Source: Lacticaseibacillus nasuensis JCM 17158 (GTDB taxonomy: Bacteria; Bacillota; Bacilli; Lactobacillales; Lactobacillaceae). Taken from it: a stretch of 64,000 nt of DNA. The translations under genes were made by a program, and so were the position numbers. Below, piece by piece: positions 41,363 to 50,440 of the stretch (the first letter of the stretch is position 1; the number at the start of each line of letters is the position of its first letter). Under the pieces are notes generated by a model. That model did no database searches. It had not been told where the DNA came from and worked only from the letters and a program-made list of their open reading frames with translations. The stretch is from NCBI RefSeq assembly GCF_001434705.1, contig NZ_AZDJ01000032.1, positions 148,735-212,734 of the forward strand, in the 5' to 3' direction.

Positions 41363-41774
41363 GTTGTGAGCCGGGGCGGGTAGAAGACGGAGCACAAGCG
41401 CCGCCTGAGTGCTTGAAAGGCGCTCTTGGCCTTTCGAGTGCTCAGGTGGACTTGTGCGGAGTCTTTTGCCCCGGCGAACACGATTAAGTTGTGAGCGAAG
41501 GCGCTTAGCGGACGGAGCGTAGGCGCCGCCTGAGTGCTGAAGCACGGGCTTTGTGCTTCGGTGCTCAGGTGGTCCTACGTGTAGTCCGCTGCCTTCGCGA
41601 ACACGATTAAGTTGTGAGCCGGGGCGGGTAAGGGGCGGAGCGTAGGCGCCGCCTGAGGGGTGACTTGCGCACTTTGCAAGTCGGCCATCAGGTGGTCATC
41701 TGTGTAGTCTCATGGGCTCGCGAACACGATTAAGTTGTGAGCCGCGGAGTCTTTTGCCCCGGCGAACCCGATTA
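41363..41774. repeat. Tandem array of three ~123 bp hairpin units plus one collapsed unit
   Basis: Units are 41363-41487, 41488-41610 and 41611-41733, with a truncated fourth unit at 41734-41774. Each starts GTTGTGAGC and ends CGAACACGATTAA, which pair at the base of the hairpin. Inside each unit, GGAGC-arm-CGCCGCCTGAG and CTCAGGTGG-arm-GTG pair; the arms differ between units but stay complementary (ACAAG/CTTGT, GTAGG/CCTAC). The tips are unrelated hairpins. The last unit contains the TAA stop codon (41774-41772) of the endo-arabinanase gene. It fills the entire space between that gene and lacL. Confidence 0.95.
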
Positions 41775-43214
41775 CTTCACGTCCCGCACCATCAGCACCG
41801 GCTCGCCTTGCGCATCCGTACCGGTGAAGCCCATCGTCTGGGCCTTTTGGTTCGGGTCCCACTGCGAGATAAAGAAGCCGTGATACAGCTTGTCGCCAAG
41901 TTTCAGCTCGCTTTCCTTGCCGCTGGCGTTGAGCTTCAGGCTCGCCTTTTGCCCGGCCATCTTCACATTACCGTTGCCGCTGATGGTCAGTGACTTCGGC
42001 GTGGTGATCTTGTCGGTGATGGTCTTGTTCATTTGAATCACCTTGTACTTGCCCAGCACCTGCTTTTGGCTGTACTTGGCGATCGTTTCGCCGCCATAGC
42101 GCAACGGCGTGGCAACCGGCCAGCCCGCCTTGGTCCAAAACAGCTGGTGGACGCGGTCTTCATACGCTTCGCCAGTTCCAGGGAAGCGAGAATGGAAGAC
42201 CATGAAGGTTTTGCCCGTCTTGGCATCCATGATGGCCGAGTTGTGGCCTGGGGAAACATAGCCGCTCTTGTACGGCTTCTTCGTGTCCCAGGTGTGGTTG
42301 CCCATCATCTTGACGCCGTACTTTTGAATCGCCTTGTCGTCAAAGGTCGACCCAACTGGCCCTTGAATCTTGGTAAACTTCTGGCCTTGCGCATCGACGA
42401 ATGGGCCTTCCGGGTTCTTGCTGCGGCCGACGCGGATGTTGTAGCCGCCATTTGCGTCCAGGCCCCCGAAGGACAAGAACAGGTAGTAGTAATCCGTTTG
42501 CTTGTTGTACAGCATGTACGAGCCTTCGATGCGCACGTGATTGCCGCCTAGCAGCCGCTTACCATAACCTTGGCCAGGTAACGGCTTACCGGTTGCCTTG
42601 TCGAGCTTCAACGTGAAAATCCCACCGGAATAAGAGCCATAGACCATGCGCAGCTGACCGGTTTTGTCGAAATACACCTGCGGATCGATGGCGTTTGGCA
42701 TGATGGTGGCGTCGTACGCCACGTTCGGGTCGGTTTGCGCCTCGCCGGACTTCAATAAGACGCCTTGGTCGGTGTACGGGCCGGTGATTTTGTCGGCCGT
42801 AGCCAGCCCCAACACCGCCGTTGGGTTAGAGCCTTGGCAGGCGCAATAGTACATGTAATACTTGCCGCCCCAATGCTCGATGTCCCCCGCCCAAAACGTG
42901 TCACTTTGCGCGGCGGTGAAAACGTCGGCGAGTTCGGTATGAATATCCTTGAATAATTTCTGATCGTCGACGTTGTTGGACACCTGCGTCCATTTGATCA
43001 AATCCGTCGACTTGGCCATTTGCATATGCGACCCAAAGGTATAAAAGGTGTTGCCGTCCTTGACGATGGACGGATCATGCACAGACACCTCGGTGAATCC
43101 CGGATCCTTGAGCTTTTGTTTGACCGCCGCCGGTTTCTGTTGGCAAGCCGCCAACGCCACTAGCATCGTCGTTCCCGCCACCACTGTCAAGCAGCGTAAT
43201 AGCCACCGTTTCAC
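41772..43214 (-). CDS. Endo-1,5-alpha-L-arabinanase, GH43, lipoprotein
   Basis: A 480-residue lipoprotein: signal peptide with lipobox LVALAACQQ (Cys24), then a five-bladed GH43 beta-propeller. Catalytic residues fit the family: VHDPSIVKDG (base Asp), NAIDPQVYF (pKa-tuning Asp) and RIEGSYMLY (acid Glu). The C-terminal about 100 residues form a beta-rich module. Anchored outside the cell it would cut arabinan backbones into oligosaccharides for uptake. Its ATG overlaps the TAA of the GH27 gene by 1 base, so it belongs to the araA-araB-GH27 transcript. The stop codon lies in the tandem repeat. Confidence 0.9.
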   Translation of the reverse strand: MKRWLLRCLTVVAGTTMLVALAACQQKPAAVKQKLKDPGFTEVSVHDPSIVKDGNTFYTFGSHMQMAKSTDLIKWTQVSNNVDDQKLFKDIHTELADVFTAAQSDTFWAGDIEHWGGKYYMYYCACQGSNPTAVLGLATADKITGPYTDQGVLLKSGEAQTDPNVAYDATIMPNAIDPQVYFDKTGQLRMVYGSYSGGIFTLKLDKATGKPLPGQGYGKRLLGGNHVRIEGSYMLYNKQTDYYYLFLSFGGLDANGGYNIRVGRSKNPEGPFVDAQGQKFTKIQGPVGSTFDDKAIQKYGVKMMGNHTWDTKKPYKSGYVSPGHNSAIMDAKTGKTFMVFHSRFPGTGEAYEDRVHQLFWTKAGWPVATPLRYGGETIAKYSQKQVLGKYKVIQMNKTITDKITTPKSLTISGNGNVKMAGQKASLKLNASGKESELKLGDKLYHGFFISQWDPNQKAQTMGFTGTDAQGEPVLMVRDVK

Positions 43215-44482
43215 TAATCTTCTCCTCCTTCTTCACTGTGACAACGAATTAAGGCCACCCCGTGCGCCGGCACCACCAACTGACTCGCCACCGGAGCCTG
43301 CCCCCAAATGGACCAGCCGCCGCCGCTGCCAATATCCGCTGCGGTCAGCGCAACCGCAGCATCGGTGAGATTAAACCGCGCCACATAGCGCCGATTGGCA
43401 CTGGTGGCCTGCCAAGTAATCGCCGTTGGCGTCGCCTGAGTTTGCCGCGCCCACGTGATGGTCCGCCGCATCGCCAGCCAGTCGCGGTTGGTTACCAGCG
43501 GCACCACCGCCTCACTGGCCGGCAGGTGCCCGCCGAGCATCAACGGCGCGCGCATCAGGCCCCACAACGTCAACATCGTTTGTTGCTCCGCCACCGTGAA
43601 GCGGCTGTATGGCTGCGCCGTCGCGGCATCAACGGCGCGCTGGCGAATCGCCCCCAGCGGCAACATGTCGAGATCCGGCCAGGTGCCGGGCTGGACCAGT
43701 GGCGCCCACTTGGCCGCCACCGGAAACATCCCCGCCAGCTGTGGCCAGGCATCCCAAAAGTCATCGGTCAGGCGCCACATGTTGGCGTGCGCCTGCAAAA
43801 ACGCCCCGTGTTCCAGACTCGCCGGGCCTGGCGACAAGCTCAGCACAATCGGCCGGCCGCAGACATCGATGGCCCGGCGCAGCGCCGCGATCTCCGCGGC
43901 ATGGATGCCGTACAACGTCGAGTGGCAAATGTCGTCGACCTTTAAGAAGTCGACTCCCCACTCAGCATACTGACGCACCAGCGAGTCGTAATACGCCTGG
44001 CCTCCTGGCGTGTCGGCCACGCCGTACATGTCGGCGTTCCAAGGGCAGATGTTGTTCACCGCCACGTCGCGTGCGTGCAGCTTCGTCCCCAAGATTGGGA
44101 CGTTAGCGGCGACGGCTTGGCGCGGAATGCCGCGCATGATGTGCAGGCCAAACCGCAACCCTAACGCGTGAAGCTCACGCGCTAACGGGCCAAATCCAGC
44201 CCCGTTGGCCGCCGACGGGAAGCGATTAACGGCCGGCTGCAGCCGGCCGTAATCGTCCATCGTTAATGGCGCAAACGGGTGGTACTGCGTGGAATCGGCG
44301 GTGGGTTCGCTCCATTGAATGTCGACGACGACGTATTCGTACCCGGCCGCCTTCAGGTGCGCGGCCATGTACCGGGCGTTGGCCAACACTTCCGCTTCGG
44401 TCACCGAGGCGCCGAAGCAGTCCCAGCTGTTCCACCCCATTGGCGCAACCGGTGCCCAAGTGGCAAACGCCGGCGCGGTCAT
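43214..44482 (-). CDS. Glycoside hydrolase family 27 (alpha-galactosidase or beta-L-arabinopyranosidase)
   Basis: A 422-residue cytoplasmic GH27 enzyme. APMGWNSWDCFGASVTEAEV, YVVVDIQW, GVDFLKVDDIC (nucleophile Asp) and RLTDDFWDAW (acid/base Asp) follow the family order. Typical GH27 proteins are alpha-galactosidases, but a branch found in arabinose loci releases beta-L-arabinopyranose, which differs from galactose only by lacking C6. The location between araB and endo-arabinanase (4-base overlap with araB) favours the latter. The sequence alone cannot decide. Confidence 0.88.
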   Translation of the reverse strand: MTAPAFATWAPVAPMGWNSWDCFGASVTEAEVLANARYMAAHLKAAGYEYVVVDIQWSEPTADSTQYHPFAPLTMDDYGRLQPAVNRFPSAANGAGFGPLARELHALGLRFGLHIMRGIPRQAVAANVPILGTKLHARDVAVNNICPWNADMYGVADTPGGQAYYDSLVRQYAEWGVDFLKVDDICHSTLYGIHAAEIAALRRAIDVCGRPIVLSLSPGPASLEHGAFLQAHANMWRLTDDFWDAWPQLAGMFPVAAKWAPLVQPGTWPDLDMLPLGAIRQRAVDAATAQPYSRFTVAEQQTMLTLWGLMRAPLMLGGHLPASEAVVPLVTNRDWLAMRRTITWARQTQATPTAITWQATSANRRYVARFNLTDAAVALTAADIGSGGGWSIWGQAPVASQLVVPAHGVALIRCHSEEGGED

Positions 44483-46089
44483 GCCTGGTAGTCGGCGATG
44501 GCGCTGCCGGCCGCCTGTTCAGCCGCCAAGCCGTTTTGATACTGGGCGATGTAGCGATCAAACCCGGCCACACCAGCCGCAGCTGGGGCCAGCGTCGTGC
44601 TTTCAGCCGTCTTGAAGACCTGCGCGTCGAGGTAGTCGGCGAGGTTGGCGGCACCGGCGCGATCACGCGTGTAAGCCGCCAGCACGGCCATCCCCCAAGG
44701 ACCGCCTTCGCCAGCCGTGGCCATCACGGTGATCGGTGTGTTCAGCGCGTCGGCGAGCACCTGTTGGGCAATCTTTGGCGTGCGGAAAATGCCGCCTTGG
44801 GCAATCATGGAATCGGCTTGAATGCCTTCTTCTTTGACCAGGATGTCGTTCCCGATTTTCAGCGGGGCAAAGCTGGAGTACAGCTGCGACTTGATGAAGT
44901 TGGCCAAGGTGAAGTGGGAATTCGGCGTGCGCACGACCATTGGCCGCCCGGCTTCCACGTCGGTGATGTTTTCCCCGGACAGGTAAGCGTAGTTGTAGAT
45001 GCCGCCACAGTCGGCGTCGCCGTTTTGCGACTCGTCAAACAGCTTGGCGTACAGCGCGTCGGTGGACAGGTCGGCGCCTAAGGTCGTGGCAACCTGTTTG
45101 AACAGGCCGACCCAAGCGTTGATGTCGCTGGTGCAGTTGTTGGTGTGCACCATCGCCACCGGGGCCCCTTCAGGCGTGGTGACGACATCGATGTCGCGGT
45201 GCACCGCCTTCAGCGGCCGATCGAGCACGATCATGGAAAACGCGGACGTGCCGGCGGAGATATTCCCCGTGCGTTCGCGCACGGCGTTGGTGCCGGTCAT
45301 GCCGGTACCAGCATCGCCTTCAGGTGGGGCCATTACCGCGCCGGCCTGCAATGCCCCGGTGGGATCCAGTAACTTGGCCCCAGCTGCCGTCAGCGTCCCG
45401 GCTGGCGTGCCGGCCACTAGAGGCTGCGGCAGCAAGTCCAGCAGGTGCTGACTCAGGCCCTTTTGCTTCAACTTGGCGTCGAATTGTGCCACCATGTCCG
45501 TGTCGTAGGTCTTGGTTTGCGCATCGATGGGGAACATCCCCGAGGCGTCCCCGACGCCGATGACCTTTTTCCCGGTGAGCTGCCAGTGCACGTACCCGGC
45601 TAGCGTCGTGAAGAAAGCCACGTCGCCGACATGCGCTTCGTTATTCAAGATCGCCTGATAAAAATGGGCAATGCTCCAGCGCTGCGGTATGTTGAAGTCA
45701 AACAGCGTGGTGAGCTCCGCGGCGGCGGCAGCCGTCGTGTTGTTCCGCCACGTGCGGAACGGCACCAGCTGCTTGCCGGCGGCGTCAAAGGCGAGGTAGC
45801 CGTGCATCATCGCGCTGACGCCAATCGCGCCGAGCTTGGTCAAGGCCACGCCGTACTGGCTTTGAACGTTGGCCGCCAGCTGTTGGTAGCTAGCGGCAAT
45901 GCCAGTCCATACCTGCGTCAGCGGATAAGTCCAGTTGCCGTTTTCAAATTGGTTCTCCCAGCCGTAGCTGCCACTAGCCAAGGTGGTAAAGTCGCTGCCA
46001 ATCAGCACGGCCTTAATGTTCGTCGACCCCAGTTCGATGCCTAACGACGCGGTGCCGGCGGTAATCTCTTGTTTCGCATCAATTGCCAT
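44479..46089 (-). CDS. araB: Ribulokinase, FGGY family
   Basis: A 536-residue FGGY carbohydrate kinase starting at ATG 46089 (AAAGGAG at 8 bases). ASLGIELGSTNIKAVLIG is the phosphate 1 site, GVGDASGMFPID and GNISAGTSAFSMIV follow, and ATAGEGGPWGMAVLAAY is the C-terminal adenosine-binding region. Located directly after araA, it would phosphorylate L-ribulose to L-ribulose 5-phosphate. It is of the lactobacillus AraB type, more like xylulokinases than like E. coli AraB. Confidence 0.93.
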   Translation of the reverse strand: MAIDAKQEITAGTASLGIELGSTNIKAVLIGSDFTTLASGSYGWENQFENGNWTYPLTQVWTGIAASYQQLAANVQSQYGVALTKLGAIGVSAMMHGYLAFDAAGKQLVPFRTWRNNTTAAAAAELTTLFDFNIPQRWSIAHFYQAILNNEAHVGDVAFFTTLAGYVHWQLTGKKVIGVGDASGMFPIDAQTKTYDTDMVAQFDAKLKQKGLSQHLLDLLPQPLVAGTPAGTLTAAGAKLLDPTGALQAGAVMAPPEGDAGTGMTGTNAVRERTGNISAGTSAFSMIVLDRPLKAVHRDIDVVTTPEGAPVAMVHTNNCTSDINAWVGLFKQVATTLGADLSTDALYAKLFDESQNGDADCGGIYNYAYLSGENITDVEAGRPMVVRTPNSHFTLANFIKSQLYSSFAPLKIGNDILVKEEGIQADSMIAQGGIFRTPKIAQQVLADALNTPITVMATAGEGGPWGMAVLAAYTRDRAGAANLADYLDAQVFKTAESTTLAPAAAGVAGFDRYIAQYQNGLAAEQAAGSAIADYQA

Positions 46090-46176
46090 CACGTTCACTC
46101 CTTTATTCAAAAAGCGACCCGATTCGACCCTTACGAGCCGAACCAGGTCGCCAGAAAGTTCAATTATTCAACCAGA

Positions 46177-47601
46177 CTATTCGATGTTGACGTACTTCAA
46201 GTTGAAGAGTTGGGCCAAATCGGCCAGCTGAGTCTCGGTGAGCTTACCGGAGAAGACGGTGTGGTGACCGCCGCCTTGCTGGATCCACTGGGTGGCCCCA
46301 GCCTTCAACCCAGCCTTAGGCGTCCAGAGTTGCCGGGCAACCGGCAGCTTTGGTGCAGGGGCTTCAGCCTTCTTGGCGTCAACGGCGTAAGTGATCATGT
46401 GGTGCGCGTCGCCAAAGTCGGAAATCGTCACGTCAACCGCGTCGCCGACGATGCCATCAAACACCAGCCGAGCTGGGTCTTCGCGATCGCCGATGCCCAA
46501 TGGGTGCACTTCAACGCGTGGCTTGGTCGTGGCCAAGGTCGGGTCAACTTCCAGCATATGGGAGCCGAGGATGACTTCGTGGCCCTTGCGCAGATCCAAG
46601 GTGTAGTCTTCCATGAAGCCCGTCTCTTGGTTATGCGAAACGATCTTCAACAAGCGATCCAACGCCGCGGTCTTCCAGTCGCCTTCACCGGCAAAGCCAT
46701 AGCCTTCGCGGTTGAGCAGTTGTACGGCCAGGCCAGGCAGTTGCTTGATGCCCCAGAGGTCTTCGAAGTTGGTGGTGAAAGCAGAATACCCGCCGCGTTC
46801 AAAGAAGCGCTCCATGGCAATCTTTTCCTTCAACTGGTAGCGCACATGTTCCTTGAAGAACTCGGGATCGTTGTCGCCCACGACCAGGTCATAGCGGCTT
46901 TCCAGATCCGCGTATTCCTTGTCGATGTCGGCTTCGGTGACGTGCGACATCTCTTCGACTAAGTCGCCGATGCCGTAGTAGTCAACCGTCCAGCCCAGTT
47001 GAATCTGCGCTTCGATCTTGTCGCCTTCAGTGACGGCCACGTTACGCATGTTGTCACCAAACCGAGCAACCTTGATGTTGAAGCTTTCGTTGTAGCCCAC
47101 GGCCACGTCCATCCAGTCGGCGATTTCTTGTTGCACATCCGCATCGCCCCAGAAGCCGTACACGACCTTGTTGTGCTTGCGCAGGCGGGCATTGATGAAG
47201 CCGTATTCGCGGTCACCATGCGCGCTTTGGTTCAGGTTCATGTAGTCCATGTCGATCGTGGACCACGGAATGTCGTTACGGAACTGCGTCGCCAGGTGCA
47301 GCAGCGGCTTTTGCAGCAATTTCGTGCCGCGAATCCAGTTCTTGGCTGGCGAGAAAGTGTGCATCCAGGTGATGACCCCGGCGACGGAATCGTCGTAGTT
47401 GGCGTCCTTCATGCCTTGGGTAATGGTCGCCGCGTCGATGGCCACTTCCTTGAATTCAACTGGGTATGGCAAAGTGCCGGCTTCATTCAAGGCCGCGACA
47501 ATCTTTTCCGCGTCAGCTTTGACCGCTTTGAGGTCATCTTCGCCGTACAGCGCTTGGCTGCCGACGATGAACCAAAACTTGTAATCTGGTGTTTTCAACA
47601 T
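46177..47601 (-). CDS. araA: L-arabinose isomerase
   Basis: A 474-residue enzyme of standard length. Family motifs: [54 protein letters not shown] (in part), [20 protein letters not shown] and the metal-binding HHMITY, with Glu, Glu, His, His ligands in place. It converts L-arabinose to L-ribulose using Mn2+ or Co2+. It begins a new transcript: a terminator at 47671-47703 lies upstream. No obvious AraR box is seen in its 70-base leader. Confidence 0.97.
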   Translation of the reverse strand: MLKTPDYKFWFIVGSQALYGEDDLKAVKADAEKIVAALNEAGTLPYPVEFKEVAIDAATITQGMKDANYDDSVAGVITWMHTFSPAKNWIRGTKLLQKPLLHLATQFRNDIPWSTIDMDYMNLNQSAHGDREYGFINARLRKHNKVVYGFWGDADVQQEIADWMDVAVGYNESFNIKVARFGDNMRNVAVTEGDKIEAQIQLGWTVDYYGIGDLVEEMSHVTEADIDKEYADLESRYDLVVGDNDPEFFKEHVRYQLKEKIAMERFFERGGYSAFTTNFEDLWGIKQLPGLAVQLLNREGYGFAGEGDWKTAALDRLLKIVSHNQETGFMEDYTLDLRKGHEVILGSHMLEVDPTLATTKPRVEVHPLGIGDREDPARLVFDGIVGDAVDVTISDFGDAHHMITYAVDAKKAEAPAPKLPVARQLWTPKAGLKAGATQWIQQGGGHHTVFSGKLTETQLADLAQLFNLKYVNIE

Positions 47602-47670
47602 AGTTATCGTTACTCCTTTAAGAATAGATATTGCAATGCGGCTTTAGAATACCGCAGTGGTGCTGTTTGA

Positions 47671-47703
47671 AAAATCAACGAAGCCACAACTTTGGTTGAT
47701 TTT
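47671..47703. terminator. Rho-independent terminator between the ABC operon and araA
   Basis: AAAATCAAC-GAAG and CTTTG-GTTGATTTT pair with one bulge around CCACAA. On the minus strand it ends the abf-ABC transporter transcript 7 bases after the small membrane protein gene. Confidence 0.8.
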
Positions 47704-47709
47704 ATTGAC

Positions 47710-47922
47710 CTACTTCACGATCAGCCCCAAGACCAGTAGCACGACGCCGACCAGCAACACGAAGTTGGTGGGGTTCGACCGCCAAGTGCCCTTGGGCTTC
47801 ACCAGGTTGCGGAAATCCTCGCGCTTAGCCACCGGCATGCGGAAAATCTGCACGACGTAAAGCACGATGGCCAACACCGCGAGAATCAACCCGCCGGTGG
47901 TGAATAACAACGCCCGGTTCAT
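47710..47922 (-). CDS. Small two-helix membrane protein
   Basis: A 70-residue protein with two hydrophobic helices (LLFTTGGLILAVLAIVLYVV and FVLLVGVVLLVLGLIV) joined by a basic cytoplasmic segment. No family recognised. It is 7 bases downstream of the yesL-like gene and ahead of a terminator, so it is the last gene of the arabino-oligosaccharide importer operon. Confidence 0.75.
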   Translation of the reverse strand: MNRALLFTTGGLILAVLAIVLYVVQIFRMPVAKREDFRNLVKPKGTWRSNPTNFVLLVGVVLLVLGLIVK

Positions 47923-47929
47923 GACTCAC

Positions 47930-48589
47930 CTACAAGCGCAGCTGGGCACGCACGGCCCCCAGCGGCTTTTTCGTCACCAGAATCAGCCCTTCTAAGGCGA
48001 CCGGGGCGATGATGAACACCATGAACTGCGGGATAAAGCTCAGACTCATGTACAACAGGAACAACAACGCAATAATCAGCAGTGAATGTAAGGCGTAGCG
48101 CGGCAAGGCGTAAGCCATCAGCCGCAGCGAGTTCTTCACGTCAATCTTGAAATACGCCTGAATCGCGACGATCCAACCGAGGCTGATCAACGCAAGCAGC
48201 GAGATCAACAAGACCACCGGCGTGAACAGCGAGCTTTTCATGATGACGTTCACCGCATACATATCGAGGAACAAGAAGACGAACACGAACGCGTAAAGCA
48301 CGCCGATTTTCAAGTAAGTCTTGAAGTTCTTGCGCCAGTACTTTGCGTATTTACGCAAGCCGAGCACGAACTCCGTCGACCAGCTCTGGTCCTTCAACAA
48401 GTCCGCCAACGCCCCGATGGCTGGGAACGCCAGCACCAAGGCAATGGCATAGAATGGCAGCGACAACCAAGTCAGCGGCACGAACAGTAACAAGCCGATG
48501 CCTAAGAGGTTGCCGAGGTAGAAGAAGACACTCCCGAGCACGAACTTCCAAAAAATCGTGAGCACGTGATAAATCAAATTGTGTTTCAT
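47930..48589 (-). CDS. DUF624/YesL-family membrane protein
   Basis: A 219-residue protein with five or six transmembrane helices. VFFYLGNLLGIGLLLFVPL, the DLLKDQSWSTEFVLGLRKYAK region and the fourth-fifth helices match YesL (DUF624), a family nearly always encoded beside carbohydrate ABC transporters for plant polysaccharides. Function unknown; a link to transporter assembly or regulation is suspected. It follows the AraQ-type permease by 27 bases. Confidence 0.88.
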   Translation of the reverse strand: MKHNLIYHVLTIFWKFVLGSVFFYLGNLLGIGLLLFVPLTWLSLPFYAIALVLAFPAIGALADLLKDQSWSTEFVLGLRKYAKYWRKNFKTYLKIGVLYAFVFVFLFLDMYAVNVIMKSSLFTPVVLLISLLALISLGWIVAIQAYFKIDVKNSLRLMAYALPRYALHSLLIIALLFLLYMSLSFIPQFMVFIIAPVALEGLILVTKKPLGAVRAQLRL

Positions 48590-48616
48590 GTTCTTGCTCC
48601 TTTACGCAGCACTTGG

Positions 48617-49465
48617 TTAACCCTTGACCCCGCCGACCGTCAAACCTTCGATGAATTGCTTCTGGTTGAGCATGAAGACAATCATGATTGGCACAACGGA
48701 CATCACGGAACCGGCGAACAGCAACTTGTAGTTATTCCCATAAGGGGTCATCGCTGACATCAACCCGGCTGGGATCACGAAGTTGCGGTCCGACTTCATG
48801 ACAACCATTGGCCACAGGAAGTCGTTCCAAGTGTTCATCGTTTGCAGAATGGTCATGGCGCCAAACGCGGGCTTCATCAGTGGCACATAGATCTGCCAGA
48901 AAATCCGGAACTCGCCGCACCCATCGATGCGGGCGGATTCGGCGTATTCAGGCGACAAGCCCATGGCGAACTGCCGGAAGAAGAAGATTGACCCGGCTGG
49001 CACAATCCCCGGCAAGATGACCCCAAGGTAGGTATCCATCAAGCCCAACTGCGTGAACAGCTTGTACTGTGGCAGCAGCAGGATGGAACCTGGGACCATC
49101 ATCATGATCAAGACGATGGCGAAAATTGCGTTGCGGCCCCGGAAGCGATACAAGGCCAGACCATACCCAACCATCGAGGCGAAGATCAAGGCGAAGACGG
49201 TTTGTAACACGGTGATGATCAAACTGTTTTTGAACCAGGACCAGTAGATCCCGTCTTGGTTCGACCACAGTGACTTGTAGTTATCCAGGTTCATCTTCGA
49301 GATCTCAAGCTTGACGTTCAAGCCGTTAGAGAAGATGTTTTGCACGTCCTTGAAGGAGCCGACCACCATGAAGTAAAACGGCACCATGACGGCAATCGTC
49401 AGGAAGATCAACAGAACGAGGCTGAGGGCGATCTTCACACGATTGGTTTGTTTAATGCTATGCAT
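48617..49465 (-). CDS. araQ: Arabino-oligosaccharide ABC transporter permease, AraQ type
   Basis: A 282-residue CUT1-family permease with six helices. The EAA loop reads EYAESARIDGCGEFRIFWQI, the contact site for the ATPase, and VPFYFMVVGSFKDVQN marks the N-terminal helix. It pairs with AraP and the AraN-like binding protein. No ATPase gene is in the cluster, so a shared MsmX/MsmK-type ATPase is expected to be encoded elsewhere. Symbol by analogy with Bacillus araNPQ. Confidence 0.92.
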   Translation of the reverse strand: MHSIKQTNRVKIALSLVLLIFLTIAVMVPFYFMVVGSFKDVQNIFSNGLNVKLEISKMNLDNYKSLWSNQDGIYWSWFKNSLIITVLQTVFALIFASMVGYGLALYRFRGRNAIFAIVLIMMMVPGSILLLPQYKLFTQLGLMDTYLGVILPGIVPAGSIFFFRQFAMGLSPEYAESARIDGCGEFRIFWQIYVPLMKPAFGAMTILQTMNTWNDFLWPMVVMKSDRNFVIPAGLMSAMTPYGNNYKLLFAGSVMSVVPIMIVFMLNQKQFIEGLTVGGVKG

Positions 49466-49475
49466 GTGTGACCTC

Positions 49476-50360
49476 CTAGTCTCTGAACAGGCCCATGATG
49501 CGGGTCTGAATCAAGTTGACAACAACGACGATGACGAACAGCGCCACCCCTAAGGTACAGGAGTAACCGAAGTTCCCGTTGGTGAACGCGGCCTTATAAA
49601 TCAAGGTCACCAGCGTCGTCCCGACGTTGTTCGGTGACTGCGCGCCCCAGTATACGTAGGACTCGTTGAACAGTGAGAAGCCAGCCATGATGGAAATGGT
49701 CAAGACGTAAATGGTGATTGGCTTGAGCATTGGAATCGTGACGAACCAGAACTTCTGCCAGGAATTGGCGCCGTCCATCGACGCTGATTCGTAAAGCTCA
49801 GGCGAGATGCCTTGCAAGCCCGACAGGAAGTAAATCATGTTCGTCCCTAACCAGCGCCACACCGCGATAATGACCAAGGCGAACATCGCGGTATGCGGGC
49901 TGTTCAACCAATCCACTGGGCCGATATGCAAGACGCTCAGCCATTGGTTGAACACACCGGTCTTTTCAGAAGAAAAGGCGTAGCGGAAGATCAACCCGGC
50001 GATCACGGAACTGGTCAGCACTGGTACGAAGTAAACGGAACGGAAGAATCCTTTGAACGGAATGCCCTTTTGGTTCAGGACATAGGCCACCAACATTGGC
50101 AGCGGGATTAAGATCAGTAATGTCCAAAAGGTGTACCGAGCCACGTTCCACAACGCGGCGTAAAAGTCGCCGTCTTGGAACAGCGTCCGGTAGTTTTTCA
50201 GCCCGACGAACGTCGCGTCTTGGAACCCATTAACTTGCTGGAAACTCATGACTACCGCGCTAACGAACGGATACAGTGAGAACACCAGGAAGGTAATGAC
50301 AAATGGCGCCACGAATAGGTAAGGGGCAATCTTTTGGGAAGAGAATTTCTTTTTTTGCAT
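49476..50360 (-). CDS. araP: Arabino-oligosaccharide ABC transporter permease, AraP type
   Basis: A 294-residue CUT1 permease with six helices and EAA loop ELYESASMDGANSWQKFWFV. The start at ATG 50360 (MQKKKFSSQKIAPYLF) is preceded by AAAGGAAG eight bases away; GTG 50369 is too close. It lies 10 bases before araQ and 80 bases after araN, with a 10 bp inverted repeat in that gap. Confidence 0.92.
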   Translation of the reverse strand: MQKKKFSSQKIAPYLFVAPFVITFLVFSLYPFVSAVVMSFQQVNGFQDATFVGLKNYRTLFQDGDFYAALWNVARYTFWTLLILIPLPMLVAYVLNQKGIPFKGFFRSVYFVPVLTSSVIAGLIFRYAFSSEKTGVFNQWLSVLHIGPVDWLNSPHTAMFALVIIAVWRWLGTNMIYFLSGLQGISPELYESASMDGANSWQKFWFVTIPMLKPITIYVLTISIMAGFSLFNESYVYWGAQSPNNVGTTLVTLIYKAAFTNGNFGYSCTLGVALFVIVVVVNLIQTRIMGLFRD

Positions 50361-50383
50361 TGTCTGCACTTCCTTTAAATAAA

Positions 50384-50423
50384 GAATTCTTAGAAAGCTT
50401 CAGGTACGGCTCCCTAAGAATTC
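50384..50423. promoter_or_regulatory. Inverted repeat between araN and araP
   Basis: GAATTCTTAG and CTAAGAATTC form a perfect 10 bp stem around a 20-base loop, without a T-run. Such stems after binding-protein genes often protect the upstream mRNA and let it accumulate over the permease message; it could alternatively be a partial terminator. Confidence 0.6.
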
Positions 50424-50440
50424 CGGTGACACTATCTGCC

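Noticed and set aside
41363..41774. CRISPR array
   Set aside because: The units are ~123 bp hairpins in direct contact, without short constant repeats separated by unique spacers, and no cas gene is present.
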